From Chloroflexota bacterium (GTDB taxonomy: Bacteria > Chloroflexota > Dehalococcoidia > JACPEP01): a stretch of DNA of 36,858 bases. Positions 23,562-32,338 of the stretch are shown in pieces. The stretch's first letter is position 1, and every line of letters starts with the position of its first letter. The stretch lies in NCBI GenBank assembly GCA_016183425.1, contig JACPEP010000019.1:1-36858 (forward strand). Reading direction: 5' to 3'. The notes beneath the pieces were generated by a model. The model was not told the origin of the DNA. It searched no databases and worked only from the letters and a program-made list of their open reading frames with translations. Made by a program: the position numbers and the translations under genes.

Positions 23562-25214
23562 TTAACGACCGGGCACCATTACCGGACCGCCAAAACCACC
23601 CTGCCCAAACCCACCCGGAACTCGCAGCGGGCCAGAGGTGGTGCTCGTCTCCACGACCACCGTCTCTCCCTCTTTTAGGCCATCCGTGATCTCCATGTTT
23701 CGCTCGTCGCTCATGCCCGTTTTTACCACCCGTGCCTGGGGCGTCCCATCAACCATTACCTGCACCACTTTTTCCCGGCCGCTGGTCTTCACTGCGCGCG
23801 AAGGCACCACCAGGACATTGTCCCGCTGCTCCACCACGATGTTGGCCAGAGCGGTAAGACCCTCTTTTAGCTCCACTCCTCGCTGGGGCGTCACCCCAAC
23901 TCGCAAGTTGTAGTTAACCACCCCTTGCGTGCGGGTGGCGGTAGCTGCAATGGAGTTTATCTTCCCCCTTAGTGATACGTTGGGCAGTGCATCCATAGTG
24001 ATGGCTACCTCCTGCCCAGGTTTGACCTTGGCCACATCTGTCTCGTCTACCACGGCGTTCATTTCCACTGTGGAGGGATCGATGAGGGTGACGATGACCT
24101 TATTGCTGGCGACGGAGTCGCCTATCTCTGCATCCACCTTAGACACGATACCAGGAAAGGGAGCCACCATGGTGGCCTTATTTAAGCTTTCTAGAGCGTT
24201 GTCCAAGGCTATCTGGGCTCTGGCTATTTCGGCCTTTTTCACCGCCACATTCAAGGGTTCGGCGCCCGCTCTCATATCCGCCAGCTTCTTCTCAGCATCC
24301 TTGAGGGTGAGCTGAGCCACCGTCAATTGCTTTTGCCTTTGCTCTACGATGAGAGAGTCGGGCTCGGCTAGGACATCGTTCAAGTGGTCCTTAGCCTTGA
24401 CCAGGCTTTCCTGAGCTACCTTCACCTTATTTTCAGCATCTCTGAGATTCATCTCAGACTGGATACGGGCGCTGTCCAGCTTCTCCTTGGCCGTCACCAG
24501 GTTGTTCCATGCCCGGTCTATATCGTCTTGAGACGCTTTGCCTTCACTGAATTTGTTCAGCATTTCGCCGTGCTTGGACTCGTAGTAGTTGTACTCATAC
24601 TCCAGCTTTCGGAGGTTATTCCCATTCGGATCACTCTTTCGGACAACCTCCAGATTATCCGTGGCACCATCCAGGGAAACCTGGGCATTGCGAACCTGTG
24701 CCCGGGCATCCTCGATAACCGTCTCGGTATAAGGGGTTATGGCCTTCTCCAGTTGGTCGCTAGCCGTATTGATAGCCACCTGAGCGTTGGTTACGTCAGC
24801 CTCCCCTTTGGCCAAATCTGTGCTCGAGTATGGGTTTTGTGCTGTGTCCAGGTCGTCTTGGGCCTTCTTAAGATCTAGCCGCACCTGGGCCACTGTCTTT
24901 TCAAGAGAAGCTACGGTCAGGCGATCCAGTTTGGCCAAAGGCTGTCCTTTCTCCACCCTATCCCCATCCCGAACGTTCACCTCCGCTACCATGCCCGCGG
25001 TGCCAAAAGCCAGCTTCGCCTGGCTGGGCATCACTAGGTTGCCGGTGGTGCTCACCGCGGCTGTCAAGCGGCTGCGCTGTACTTGTACTAGTTGCCGGTT
25101 AGGGGTGACCTCCGCCGCCCGGGCACCGCCGATGCGCTGGTAACCCAGGTAACCCCCTACCATAGCCACCCCCAGGATTACAAGGAGCAATACCGCCTTA
25201 AATGCTATAGCCAC
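23562..25214 (-). CDS. MacA-like periplasmic adaptor (HlyD family)
   Basis: A 550-residue membrane-fusion protein: N-terminal anchor (AFKAVLLLVILGVAMVGGYLGY), a lipoyl half-motif (GMVAEVNVRDGDRVEKGQPLAKLD), a very long helical hairpin (about 110-340), the second lipoyl half (MVAPFPGIVSKVDAEIGDSV) and beta-barrel plus membrane-proximal domains. The hairpin is much longer than in E. coli MacA (371 residues in total), mainly because of an insertion around 170-260. The start is GTG 25214 with GGAAAGG upstream. It leads the operon with the ATPase and permease genes. The cargo is unknown. Confidence 0.88.
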   Translation of the reverse strand: MAIAFKAVLLLVILGVAMVGGYLGYQRIGGARAAEVTPNRQLVQVQRSRLTAAVSTTGNLVMPSQAKLAFGTAGMVAEVNVRDGDRVEKGQPLAKLDRLTVASLEKTVAQVRLDLKKAQDDLDTAQNPYSSTDLAKGEADVTNAQVAINTASDQLEKAITPYTETVIEDARAQVRNAQVSLDGATDNLEVVRKSDPNGNNLRKLEYEYNYYESKHGEMLNKFSEGKASQDDIDRAWNNLVTAKEKLDSARIQSEMNLRDAENKVKVAQESLVKAKDHLNDVLAEPDSLIVEQRQKQLTVAQLTLKDAEKKLADMRAGAEPLNVAVKKAEIARAQIALDNALESLNKATMVAPFPGIVSKVDAEIGDSVASNKVIVTLIDPSTVEMNAVVDETDVAKVKPGQEVAITMDALPNVSLRGKINSIAATATRTQGVVNYNLRVGVTPQRGVELKEGLTALANIVVEQRDNVLVVPSRAVKTSGREKVVQVMVDGTPQARVVKTGMSDERNMEITDGLKEGETVVVETSTTSGPLRVPGGFGQGGFGGPVMVPGR

Positions 25215-25528
25215 CTTCTTACCTTTCCCGACCTTCTCCGTAAGGAAACCCTTCCTTGAGCCCCTCTAAATTCCAATCATAATAATAACGTGCTGAGACC
25301 AAAAAGGTTAGCCCCCTCATGGCAATGTATGTGAAAATGCCGGATCTCGGGTACCGAGATGTCCTGGGCTCATGGTCATGAACTAGATACAATGACAAAG
25401 CAATCCCTTCAGCACTCACCTTTGAGAATGGTAGTCGGCATCGTTCCTGATGCCGACAGTCGAGGTAGGGACGGCCCAATTAGGTGGCCCCGTCGGGGTC
25501 GAGACGACCCCGACTACTGGGGAAAGGA
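25215..25528. other. Intergenic region with three hairpins upstream of the export operon
   Basis: No credible gene. It holds three perfect inverted repeats: ATCTCGG/CCGAGAT (25344-25360), GTCGGCATC/GATGCCGAC (25434-25442 and 25449-25457) and GTCGGGGTC/GACCCCGAC (25492-25500 and 25506-25514). None has a T-run, so they are not typical terminators for the cytochrome gene ending at 25529. A weak - strand promoter (TTGGTC, 15 bp, TATGAT) may lie near 25270-25300. Confidence 0.4.
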
Positions 25529-26710
25529 TTATTTCCCCGATGAGGCCAGAGCCTCCTTAGGCACGGAATAATGGCACAGGTTGCAGCTACCGTCTATTGT
25601 CCTCTCCGTGCCCTCGACGTTTACGAACTTCTGGCCGTGGCACCGGAAGCAGCCCGGTGAGTCTGTATGCCCCACGTTGTTGGGATACGTCTTCCAATTC
25701 ACCTTCATCTCTGGGAAATAGGTGAGGTCAGCTATCTCCCGAAGCTTAACAATGGCCTGATTAATGGCCCCTTCCTTCTCTCGATACAGGTTAGGATAGG
25801 AGCTGCGATAAAAGTCGGGCAGGGCGGAGATGTTTGCCTGGGCTTTCTCGGGAGGGGTGAGAGCCTCCAGGCTTTTTTTCTTTATGTAGGGCAAAGTGCC
25901 ATCCAACTGTCCCGTGGTCAGGGCTTTGTCCACCAATTCCTCCGGCGAACGGAAGACATGAGTGGCCCGGTTATGGCAATCGATACAGTCCATGAGACGT
26001 TTCTCTCCCGGCAGGCGGGCCTCCAGCTCCGGGCGGCGCTGGTCGGCACGGAAGAGCTCCTCCGTGGTACCGTCGGGGCGGCGAAAGGCAAGCCACCCGA
26101 TGTCTTGACGGCGACGGTCAAGGGGCAGATACCAGATTTGGCTGGAGACGTGCCAATGGATGCCCTTAGCCTCCCCCTCGCCGCCTCCCCCTACCTTTAA
26201 GGCCAAGGCGCTGATGCTTGCCTCGTTTTTCTCCGTCAGGCCGTAGCGACGATAAATTCGCAGACGATCGTCGGAAACCTTCTGAGGCCAGTGACAGGTC
26301 TCACACGTTTCCCGGGCGGGGCGTAGATGAATCACCGGACTGGGAAGGGGCCTCGGATAAGTGTTCATCGCCGTAGCTACCGCCTGTCCAATGCCCGTGA
26401 GCTTCATTTTGACCTGCCACTCCGCCCCGGAGCCAATATGGCAGGCGACGCAGGAGACACGAGCGTGAGGCGAATTCTGATAGGCAGTATATTCGGGTTT
26501 CATCACTTTGTGACAGAACTGACCACAGAATTGGGGGGTGTTCATGTACTCCTCAACCCGAAAGCCGCCCATAGCGAAGAGGACAACCTCCAGGGTGCCG
26601 GCAATCAGAAAGAATATCAATCTCCGCCGCTGCCGCGGCTGCCTCAGATCGATAACGGTGTAGTTTTGGAATAAAGAGGAAAGTCGGTCTGTTCTAAGCG
26701 AGCCCGCCAA
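25529..26710 (-). CDS. NapC/NirT-like multihaem cytochrome c
   Basis: A 393-residue membrane-anchored cytochrome with one N-terminal helix (LIFFLIAGTLEVVLFAMGGF, 31-50) and six haem-binding sites: C62-x3-C66-H67, which has one residue more than the standard motif, and five CxxCH at 87, 136, 242, 354 and 376. The sequence after the first site (VMKPEYTAYQNSPHARVSCVACHIG) is typical of the NapC/NirT/NrfH quinol-oxidising group. It probably passes electrons from menaquinol to a periplasmic acceptor, but no reductase is encoded next to it. The start is a TTG at 26710 with only a weak ribosome site; an in-frame stop lies 30 bp upstream and no ATG fits. Confidence 0.85.
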   Translation of the reverse strand: MAGSLRTDRLSSLFQNYTVIDLRQPRQRRRLIFFLIAGTLEVVLFAMGGFRVEEYMNTPQFCGQFCHKVMKPEYTAYQNSPHARVSCVACHIGSGAEWQVKMKLTGIGQAVATAMNTYPRPLPSPVIHLRPARETCETCHWPQKVSDDRLRIYRRYGLTEKNEASISALALKVGGGGEGEAKGIHWHVSSQIWYLPLDRRRQDIGWLAFRRPDGTTEELFRADQRRPELEARLPGEKRLMDCIDCHNRATHVFRSPEELVDKALTTGQLDGTLPYIKKKSLEALTPPEKAQANISALPDFYRSSYPNLYREKEGAINQAIVKLREIADLTYFPEMKVNWKTYPNNVGHTDSPGCFRCHGQKFVNVEGTERTIDGSCNLCHYSVPKEALASSGK

Positions 26711-26737
26711 TGCTTTACTTCTTGAGCGCCGCTGACC

Positions 26738-26962
26738 TTAAGGCTGCTCCCCCCGCTGCCTTGCCCGGCTCATAAGCACCCCAAGGATAAAGATCACGCC
26801 GCCGACCACCAGGGGTATCGGCATTAGCAAAAAAGCGAAGACGCCTATATAAGGATTGTTGGTGGGCACTGCTGCCACCATAATTAGAATAAAAAGGCCA
26901 AAGCTAAAGAGTAAGATGGCGGCACCAGTAGCCACCAAACTGTCGCACAACCACTCCCGCAT
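26738..26962 (-). CDS. Small two-helix membrane protein upstream of the cytochrome
   Basis: A 74-residue protein with two hydrophobic helices (ATGAAILLFSFGLFILIMVAA and FAFLLMPIPLVVGGVIFILGVL) and a basic C-terminal tail. It lies between the NorD-like gene (21 bp upstream) and the cytochrome (27 bp downstream) on the same strand, so it is probably cotranscribed with both. The family is not recognised. Confidence 0.6.
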   Translation of the reverse strand: MREWLCDSLVATGAAILLFSFGLFILIMVAAVPTNNPYIGVFAFLLMPIPLVVGGVIFILGVLMSRARQRGEQP

Positions 26963-26983
26963 GTTATTCGCCTTGGCTGCTTT

Positions 26984-29900
26984 TCAGCCCGTTAGCTTTC
27001 GGTAAAGGGTGGGGAGGCGGGAAGGGAGGGAGTAAATGTTGCTTACCACCTCATAGCGGATATCATGGCACATGGTGCGCAGATAGTCGTGCCCTTTACG
27101 ATCTACCGTAAGACAGAAGGGGGTAATACCCTTCTGTTTGGCCTCAAACAGGGCTCGCTTTGTATCGTGGATGGCGTAATCCCGGTCCACACCGTCGTTG
27201 CTGTAGCCCCGGTCCTGGGGCCGTCCATCGCTGATAAGGAATAGTATCTTAGTCTTAGCGGCCTGGCGCACTAGCTTGGTAGTGGCGTGGCGGATGGCGG
27301 CCCCCATGCGGGTGGCCTGAACCGGCTCTATCTTGTCAATGCGCTCTTTTATACGTTGGGCGAAACCCTCCTCCAGGTCCTTGATGATGAAGAACTCCAC
27401 CCGCTCCCGCCCCTGGCCAGAGAAGCCATAGATGCCATAGGTGTCCCCAATAGTCTCCAGGGCCCGTATGAGAAGGACAGTACTTTCCTTTTCCAGGTCT
27501 ATGATGCGCTTCCGACGGCGACGGCGAGCCATTTCTTCGCTGCGATGGGTCTTTAACCAGGTAAGGTACTTCACCGGGTCATCGCCGAAGTCGGGCTCAC
27601 TTAACGGCTCTCGATCCTCTTCGATATCCTCGGCAGTAGAAGCGCTCATATCCAGGAGGAAGGCCACCGCCACATCCCGGGCGATCTTGTTGCGCCGCCA
27701 GTATATCTTATCATCTGGGCTCTGGCCTGCTCTCCTCTCCACCACGGCCTGGATGACGGCGTCCAGTTCTACCTCCTCACCATCCAGAAGCCGCTTGGCC
27801 TTCTTGAACAGCTCAGGACTCATAAGCTCAAACTGTTTCTTCACTTCCGCCGATAGACCGGCATGATTTCTTAGGGTTAGATCGAAGAATTCAGTGTTGC
27901 CGCCCTCCAGGGGCCGCTCTATCACCTGACACCAACGAGGCCGGTAGTCGCTCACGCGAAAATCCCACTCGTCGTAGAGGAAAGTGGTTACCCCTTCCGT
28001 AGATAGCGGATTATCCCACAGTGATGAGCGCCGCGATCGGGCCGGAGTCTGGTCACCCCGCCCTCCCCCGGGCTGGGCGGGGAGGGGGTCGGTGAGCGGT
28101 TGGTTATCCCCTGCGTCGCTTAGGCTGAAGAGATCCTTGTCCAGCACATCTTTGAGGTTGCTGGGAAGAGAGGCAGCGGCCACCTCCCGCAATCCCTTGG
28201 GTAAGGCTCCCTGGCGCAGCTTCTGGATCAACTGCACCAACTCGGGCTGGAAATCCCCTCGATACTCCACCTCCTGGGGGCTATTGTAAGATACCTCTTT
28301 CCCCGACTCCGCTAGCTCCTCAAGAGATTGTCCCTCCCCACCGGGGGCGCCTTGGGACTCATCTGTCTCCTCTTGGTTATCCTCCCGCTCAGCTTCCACA
28401 TTGGGCACTTGACTAATAATGGAGTAAAGGCGAAGGGTGGCCTCCGCCGAATCCTCTACTGTAGCTTGAGGCGACTGGATACCTTGAGCTACCTGGATCA
28501 CCTGGGCCAGCCGCTCTCGCACCGCCAGGGGGCCCCAGGAGGGGACATCACCCTCCAAGCTCAGACAAACGAGAACCTCCAAAAGAGCCGCCCGAAGGGG
28601 CAAATCAGGCGGAGGCTGCCGACCCTCCATCGCCCGTCTCTGAGCCAAGCTATAGGCCCTGCGAATTCCCGGATACTCCCACTTTATTCGATGGTCGATT
28701 CGGCTGTCCTCCACCGCAGTGAAGATGTCCCTAACCAACCGGCCATCGTGGAAATGGAGAAAGAACCACTCAATATCGGTGGCACACCCCTCCCGAGGCG
28801 AGGTCGAAGTGAGACCAGACCTGAGGCTAGGGAAGAGGGCTCCCTCCCGCTCAAATACAAAATCAAAGCTGCCGAACTCCAAGTGTCCCGCTTGGTGAGT
28901 GGATAAAATCTTGTACCAGGTAAAGTTCTCTTGTCGATCAGGGTATTTCTCCACCACAGAGGGGAGAAATATGGTTGTCCCCTCCGTGGTGGACTTTTCC
29001 CCCTCTGTCCATCCCCGACTCTTAAGTTTTTGCGCGGGAAGAAGCTGGATGTCTTTCCCCGAGATAGCCTTACAGTACATTCTCAGCACCTCGGCCACCT
29101 GGGAAAGCTCCAAACGGCTGGAAAGGCGTTCCAATACCTCAACGGCACGGTTAGATTCCAGACAGAAGTAGGCCAGACCCCGTTCCTCGTTCTCCCACAG
29201 AAGCTTCATACCCTCTTCGAACCACTCATCCAGGAAGGAAATGCCCACTTTCTCCACAATAGTGGGGGAGCTTTTCAGGAACATCACCACCGCCTGGGGC
29301 GACTTGGCCATGAGCTTCTCTGCCAGGCTGATAACTTGAAGGTGAGCCGCCACGTCCTCTTGACCAAGTGCCCGACTGCCCTCCACCACCAGGGCGAGAG
29401 GTATTCCCTGGGACGCCCGCGCCATACGCTCTACCAGACTCAGAAACTTGGGGCGCGCTCTTTTGTCCACTCGCGACAGGCTTCTAGACCCGGCCTGCAA
29501 GTATGCCCTCACATCCCCCCAATGGCTCTCTGCCATGACCCAGGCCATGGTGAGAAACAGGCGCCGTTCCTCCCGTTCGATCTCCGGAATCGCCTCCAAA
29601 GCCGCTATAAGACACTCTTCCGCTGCCTCCTCAGACCTCTCTGCGACCGAGGAGATGCAGGCCACCAAATGTCCCGCCTCGTCCAGGTTAAGGTAACGGA
29701 AAAATCGCGAGCTAGCCTGAAAGAACTGACAGGCCAACTGCCCCGACCTCCACGTGCCCCGGTATAGACGTCTCCCCAAACGACCCCAGTCTCCAAGTTG
29801 GTGAGAATGGATGAAGGTCACTGTCTCCGGGCTAGCACAGAAGAAGGCCGCGGCCATAGTGGGAGATTCCTGCGCTAGATACTTGCCCCACTGCACCCAG

Positions 29901-30148
29901 TGCAAAAAACGGCTGAAGGGGAGAAGGGCCAACATCTGCGGGCTAGCCCTAAAATACTCCGTCGCCGCCTCCCAGGAGCGCAAGGAATGGTTTGCGACGC
30001 TTATACCCTCGTGGAGCCAGGCCTCCATATCCTCCCCCGCCAGGAGAGCCTGAACTATGGGCAACGTCCGCTCAAATTCGCTATACACTACCGAAGGAAA
30101 CTGCTTCAATTCCTCGCGATAATGCTCCCAGCTATTCCCTTCCATATA
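26984..30148 (-). CDS. NorD-like VWA-domain protein
   Basis: A 1054-residue protein from ATG 30148. The N-terminal ~550 residues are helical, with repeated segments ending in SP..V..F..S (SPQMLALLPF, SPETVTFIH, SPQAVVMFLKSSP). A middle acidic region follows. The C-terminal VWA domain has MIDAS residues D833-x-S835-x-S837 (DMSAS), T in QATRMGAAIRHA, and D in ISDGRPQD. NorD/CbbO proteins pair with NorQ/CbbQ AAA+ ATPases to insert metals into or remodel enzymes; the partner ATPase lies two genes upstream. ATG 30148 is preferred over the upstream in-frame ATG 30265 because GAGGGG lies 6 nt before it and the longer form would run through the phosphoesterase gene. The client enzyme is unknown. Confidence 0.85.
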   Translation of the reverse strand, partial: YMEGNSWEHYREELKQFPSVVYSEFERTLPIVQALLAGEDMEAWLHEGISVANHSLRSWEAATEYFRASPQMLALLPFSRFLHWVQWGKYLAQESPTMAAAFFCASPETVTFIHSHQLGDWGRLGRRLYRGTWRSGQLACQFFQASSRFFRYLNLDEAGHLVACISSVAERSEEAAEECLIAALEAIPEIEREERRLFLTMAWVMAESHWGDVRAYLQAGSRSLSRVDKRARPKFLSLVERMARASQGIPLALVVEGSRALGQEDVAAHLQVISLAEKLMAKSPQAVVMFLKSSPTIVEKVGISFLDEWFEEGMKLLWENEERGLAYFCLESNRAVEVLERLSSRLELSQVAEVLRMYCKAISGKDIQLLPAQKLKSRGWTEGEKSTTEGTTIFLPSVVEKYPDRQENFTWYKILSTHQAGHLEFGSFDFVFEREGALFPSLRSGLTSTSPREGCATDIEWFFLHFHDGRLVRDIFTAVEDSRIDHRIKWEYPGIRRAYSLAQRRAMEGRQPPPDLPLRAALLEVLVCLSLEGDVPSWGPLAVRERLAQVIQVAQGIQSPQATVEDSAEATLRLYSIISQVPNVEAEREDNQEETDESQGAPGGEGQSLEELAESGKEVSYNSPQEVEYRGDFQPELVQLIQKLRQGALPKGLREVAAASLPSNLKDVLDKDLFSLSDAGDNQPLTDPLPAQPGGGRGDQTPARSRRSSLWDNPLSTEGVTTFLYDEWDFRVSDYRPRWCQVIERPLEGGNTEFFDLTLRNHAGLSAEVKKQFELMSPELFKKAKRLLDGEEVELDAVIQAVVERRAGQSPDDKIYWRRNKIARDVAVAFLLDMSASTAEDIEEDREPLSEPDFGDDPVKYLTWLKTHRSEEMARRRRRKRIIDLEKESTVLLIRALETIGDTYGIYGFSGQGRERVEFFIIKDLEEGFAQRIKERIDKIEPVQATRMGAAIRHATTKLVRQAAKTKILFLISDGRPQDRGYSNDGVDRDYAIHDTKRALFEAKQKGITPFCLTVDRKGHDYLRTMCHDIRYEVVSNIYSLPSRLPTLYRKLTG

Positions 30149-30785
30149 TCCCCTCGCCCTCTTCTGTCTCTTGGGGTGCCGTTTCCTCTCCCCACCCCCG
30201 ACCCTCGTCGGGACTAACGAAGGATCGAATGACTGCCTCCCCGGTACTGGTATCCATGATAGCATAGGTAAGCCTAAAATCGTGCCTGGGGTCCCGAGCT
30301 TCTCCGCACGAGCCTGGATTAATAACCAGAACCCCCCCTACCTGACGAATCATGGGGTAATGGGTGTGGCCCAATATAACCACATCCGCATCTATCTTGG
30401 CCAGCCGAGGGATATAAGGATGGCTGGGATAGAGGTATTCCTTTTCTGGCGGCCACGGGCTACCGTGGACCATATAAACCCGTTTACCGTCTAACCGGGT
30501 TTCCAGCACCTTGGGCAATGAATTAAGAAAAGCCAGGTTCTCTGGGCTTATGACTCCGTCACGGCGCATCCGCTGACCATCCTGAGAAAGAATGACCTCC
30601 TCGTGATTACCCAAGACAGTTTTGATGCCCCGCTGGCGAAGGACATCCACCACCGGGTTTGAAAAGCGGTACTCGTAAACCATGTCGCCCGCGCACAGAA
30701 TCTCATCCACTTCTCCCATCTCATCCAGGGCCCGAAGCAGCGCAGGAAGATTACAATGGACGTCGGAAATAATGCCTATCTTCAC
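30132..30785 (-). CDS. Metallophosphoesterase (YfcE/MJ0936-like)
   Basis: From GTG 30785 the product has 217 residues and starts MKIGIISDVHCNLPAL. Dinuclear-metal ligands are visible: D8 and H10 (SDVH), D34 (GDMVYEY), GNHEEV (near 63), the histidine of MVHGSPW and GHTHYP. It is a small phosphodiesterase; the natural substrate is unknown. The GTG lies 5 bp after the AAA+ gene stop, and the 3' end overlaps the NorD-like gene by 17 bp. An ATG at 30878 would add 31 residues overlapping the ATPase gene and is rejected. Its place between the two parts of a MoxR/VWA system is notable. Confidence 0.85.
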   Translation of the reverse strand: MKIGIISDVHCNLPALLRALDEMGEVDEILCAGDMVYEYRFSNPVVDVLRQRGIKTVLGNHEEVILSQDGQRMRRDGVISPENLAFLNSLPKVLETRLDGKRVYMVHGSPWPPEKEYLYPSHPYIPRLAKIDADVVILGHTHYPMIRQVGGVLVINPGSCGEARDPRHDFRLTYAIMDTSTGEAVIRSFVSPDEGRGWGEETAPQETEEGEGIYGRE

Positions 30786-30790
30786 CGTCT

Positions 30791-31654
30791 TTATTCGAAG
30801 ATGCTGGCTACCACCTCTTCTACGCTGCGTTGTACCTCCGCATCGTCGGTGAGAGCCCACACTATCGCCGCCTGGCAAGCCCGGCGGGAAGAGACCCCCT
30901 CCCTTATCAGTTTGCCAGTATAGATGAGAAGGCGGGTGCTTACCCCTTCTTGAAGGCCATGCTCCTTCAAGTGACGTATCTTCTCCCCTAGCTTGGCTAG
31001 TTCGACAGCGATATCCATGGCGACACCGCTCTCATGAGCTATGATCTCAGCCTCAGCCTGTCGGGGAGGATAGCCAAACTCTAAAGCTACGAAGCGCTGT
31101 CGGGTGCTTTGCTTTATGTCTTTAAGGGCACTCTGGTAGCCTGGGTTATAGGAGATAACCAAAAGGAAACCATCCTGAGCCTCTATCACCTGACCCCGCT
31201 TCTCCACAGGCAGGATCCGTCGGTGGTCGGTGAGGGGATGGATGAGAACGGTGGTATCCTTTCTTGCCTCCACGATCTCGTCCAGATAGCAGATGGCCCC
31301 TGCCTTTACCGCCCGGGTAAGGGGGCCATCGATCCACTTGGTGGATTCCCCCTCCAAGAGGTAGCGTCCCACCAGGTCGCTGGCGGTGAGATCCTCGTGA
31401 CAAGCGATGGTCACCAGGGGCACCCCGCGCCCGTTAGGGGAAGAAGCAGCATCCCGAACCACCGCCAGCGGCTGCCCTAGACGATAGGCCATATACTCCA
31501 CAAATCGGGTCTTGCCGCATCCCGTGGGGCCTTTGAGTAAAACCGGTATCTTCTGAACGTAGGCCGCCTCGAAAAGGGCTACCTCATCCCCGGTGGCTAG
31601 ATAATAGGGTTCCTTCTCAACGATGTATTCCTCAATAGCATATTCTCGATACAT
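30791..31654 (-). CDS. NorQ/CbbQ-type AAA+ ATPase (MoxR family)
   Basis: A 287-residue AAA+ protein: Walker A GPTGCGKT (42-49), Walker [12 protein letters not shown], sensor region [10 protein letters not shown], and a CbbQ C-terminal domain ([29 protein letters not shown]). Such ATPases form hexamers that act with a VWA protein to activate an enzyme (NO reductase, Rubisco and others). The matching VWA protein is encoded at 26984-30148 in the same operon. Length and motifs fit NorQ/NirQ/CbbQ; no nor or cbb structural gene is present. Confidence 0.9.
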   Translation of the reverse strand: MYREYAIEEYIVEKEPYYLATGDEVALFEAAYVQKIPVLLKGPTGCGKTRFVEYMAYRLGQPLAVVRDAASSPNGRGVPLVTIACHEDLTASDLVGRYLLEGESTKWIDGPLTRAVKAGAICYLDEIVEARKDTTVLIHPLTDHRRILPVEKRGQVIEAQDGFLLVISYNPGYQSALKDIKQSTRQRFVALEFGYPPRQAEAEIIAHESGVAMDIAVELAKLGEKIRHLKEHGLQEGVSTRLLIYTGKLIREGVSSRRACQAAIVWALTDDAEVQRSVEEVVASIFE

Positions 31655-31713
31655 AGTTTACGCTTTCCTGTTTACCCTTCCCTTGTGGCCGCTACCCTTC
31701 CTCCATCTCTATT

Positions 31714-32334
31714 TCAAGCCGGAAGAAATGCTTTCTCCCCAAGGCCCTCCAGTCTCCGCCACTGCTCCATCACTTGTTCCCTCACCCTGGCCAGGGAGCA
31801 ATCAGTGTCAATGCTAACCTGTGCCCATCGCCTTCGTTCCTCTCGGGAGAGCTGAGATTGGACCCGGGCCAAGGCCTGCTCCGCTGTGAAATTGTTCCTC
31901 TCTTTCAGACGGCGAAGGACGGTGTCCTGAGATGCCTCGGTGACCCATACCTCGTCCACCATCCCTGTCCAGCCCGCTTCCACCAGAAGAGCCGCCTCCA
32001 GCACAATCACCCTCGCCCCTTCCCGCTTTAGAGCCGCCATCTCCTCTTTGAGGCGAGCCTTGAGGCGAGGGTGGACAATGGCGTTAAGGCGCTCCCTCGC
32101 CTGGGGGTCATTGAAAACCAACTCCCCCAGCTTCCGGCGGTCGATCTCACCCTCAGACCCCAAGACTGTTTCGCCGAAAGAAGCCACCACCTCCCGCCAT
32201 ACCTCGCCTCCCCGCTTCAAAGCCTCGTGGCCGGCCTTATCGGCATCCAAAATCACCCCTCCCAGCTCAGCTAATATCTGGGAAACAGTGCTCTTGCCGG
32301 TGGCGATGCCGCCGGTGAGTCCAATGACCATCAT
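31714..32334 (-). CDS. coaE: Dephospho-CoA kinase
   Basis: A 206-residue P-loop kinase for the last step of coenzyme A synthesis. It opens MVIGLTGGIATGKSTVSQIL (P-loop), then DADKAGHEAL, and has VHPRLKARL and LLVEAGW in the CoA-binding domain, followed by the RLKERN...A lid. Length is normal. It starts 4 bp after the etfA stop on the same strand; ATG 32334 or 32331 are both possible. Its place behind etfBA is probably incidental cotranscription. Confidence 0.92.
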   Translation of the reverse strand: MMVIGLTGGIATGKSTVSQILAELGGVILDADKAGHEALKRGGEVWREVVASFGETVLGSEGEIDRRKLGELVFNDPQARERLNAIVHPRLKARLKEEMAALKREGARVIVLEAALLVEAGWTGMVDEVWVTEASQDTVLRRLKERNNFTAEQALARVQSQLSREERRRWAQVSIDTDCSLARVREQVMEQWRRLEGLGEKAFLPA

Positions 32335-32338
32335 CTGG

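Noticed and set aside
25219-25479. 86-residue - strand ORF before the MacA-like gene
   Set aside because: It spans two hairpins, has no recognisable domain or ribosome site, and overlaps the probable promoter region.
30149-30265. Upstream start of the NorD-like gene at 30265
   Set aside because: The added 39 residues are basic and low-complexity, lie within the phosphoesterase gene, and a better ribosome site precedes ATG 30148.
30786-30878. Upstream start of the metallophosphoesterase at 30878
   Set aside because: It would overlap the ATPase gene end and add an Arg/Gly-rich leader; the family starts at KIGIISDVH, fitting GTG 30785.
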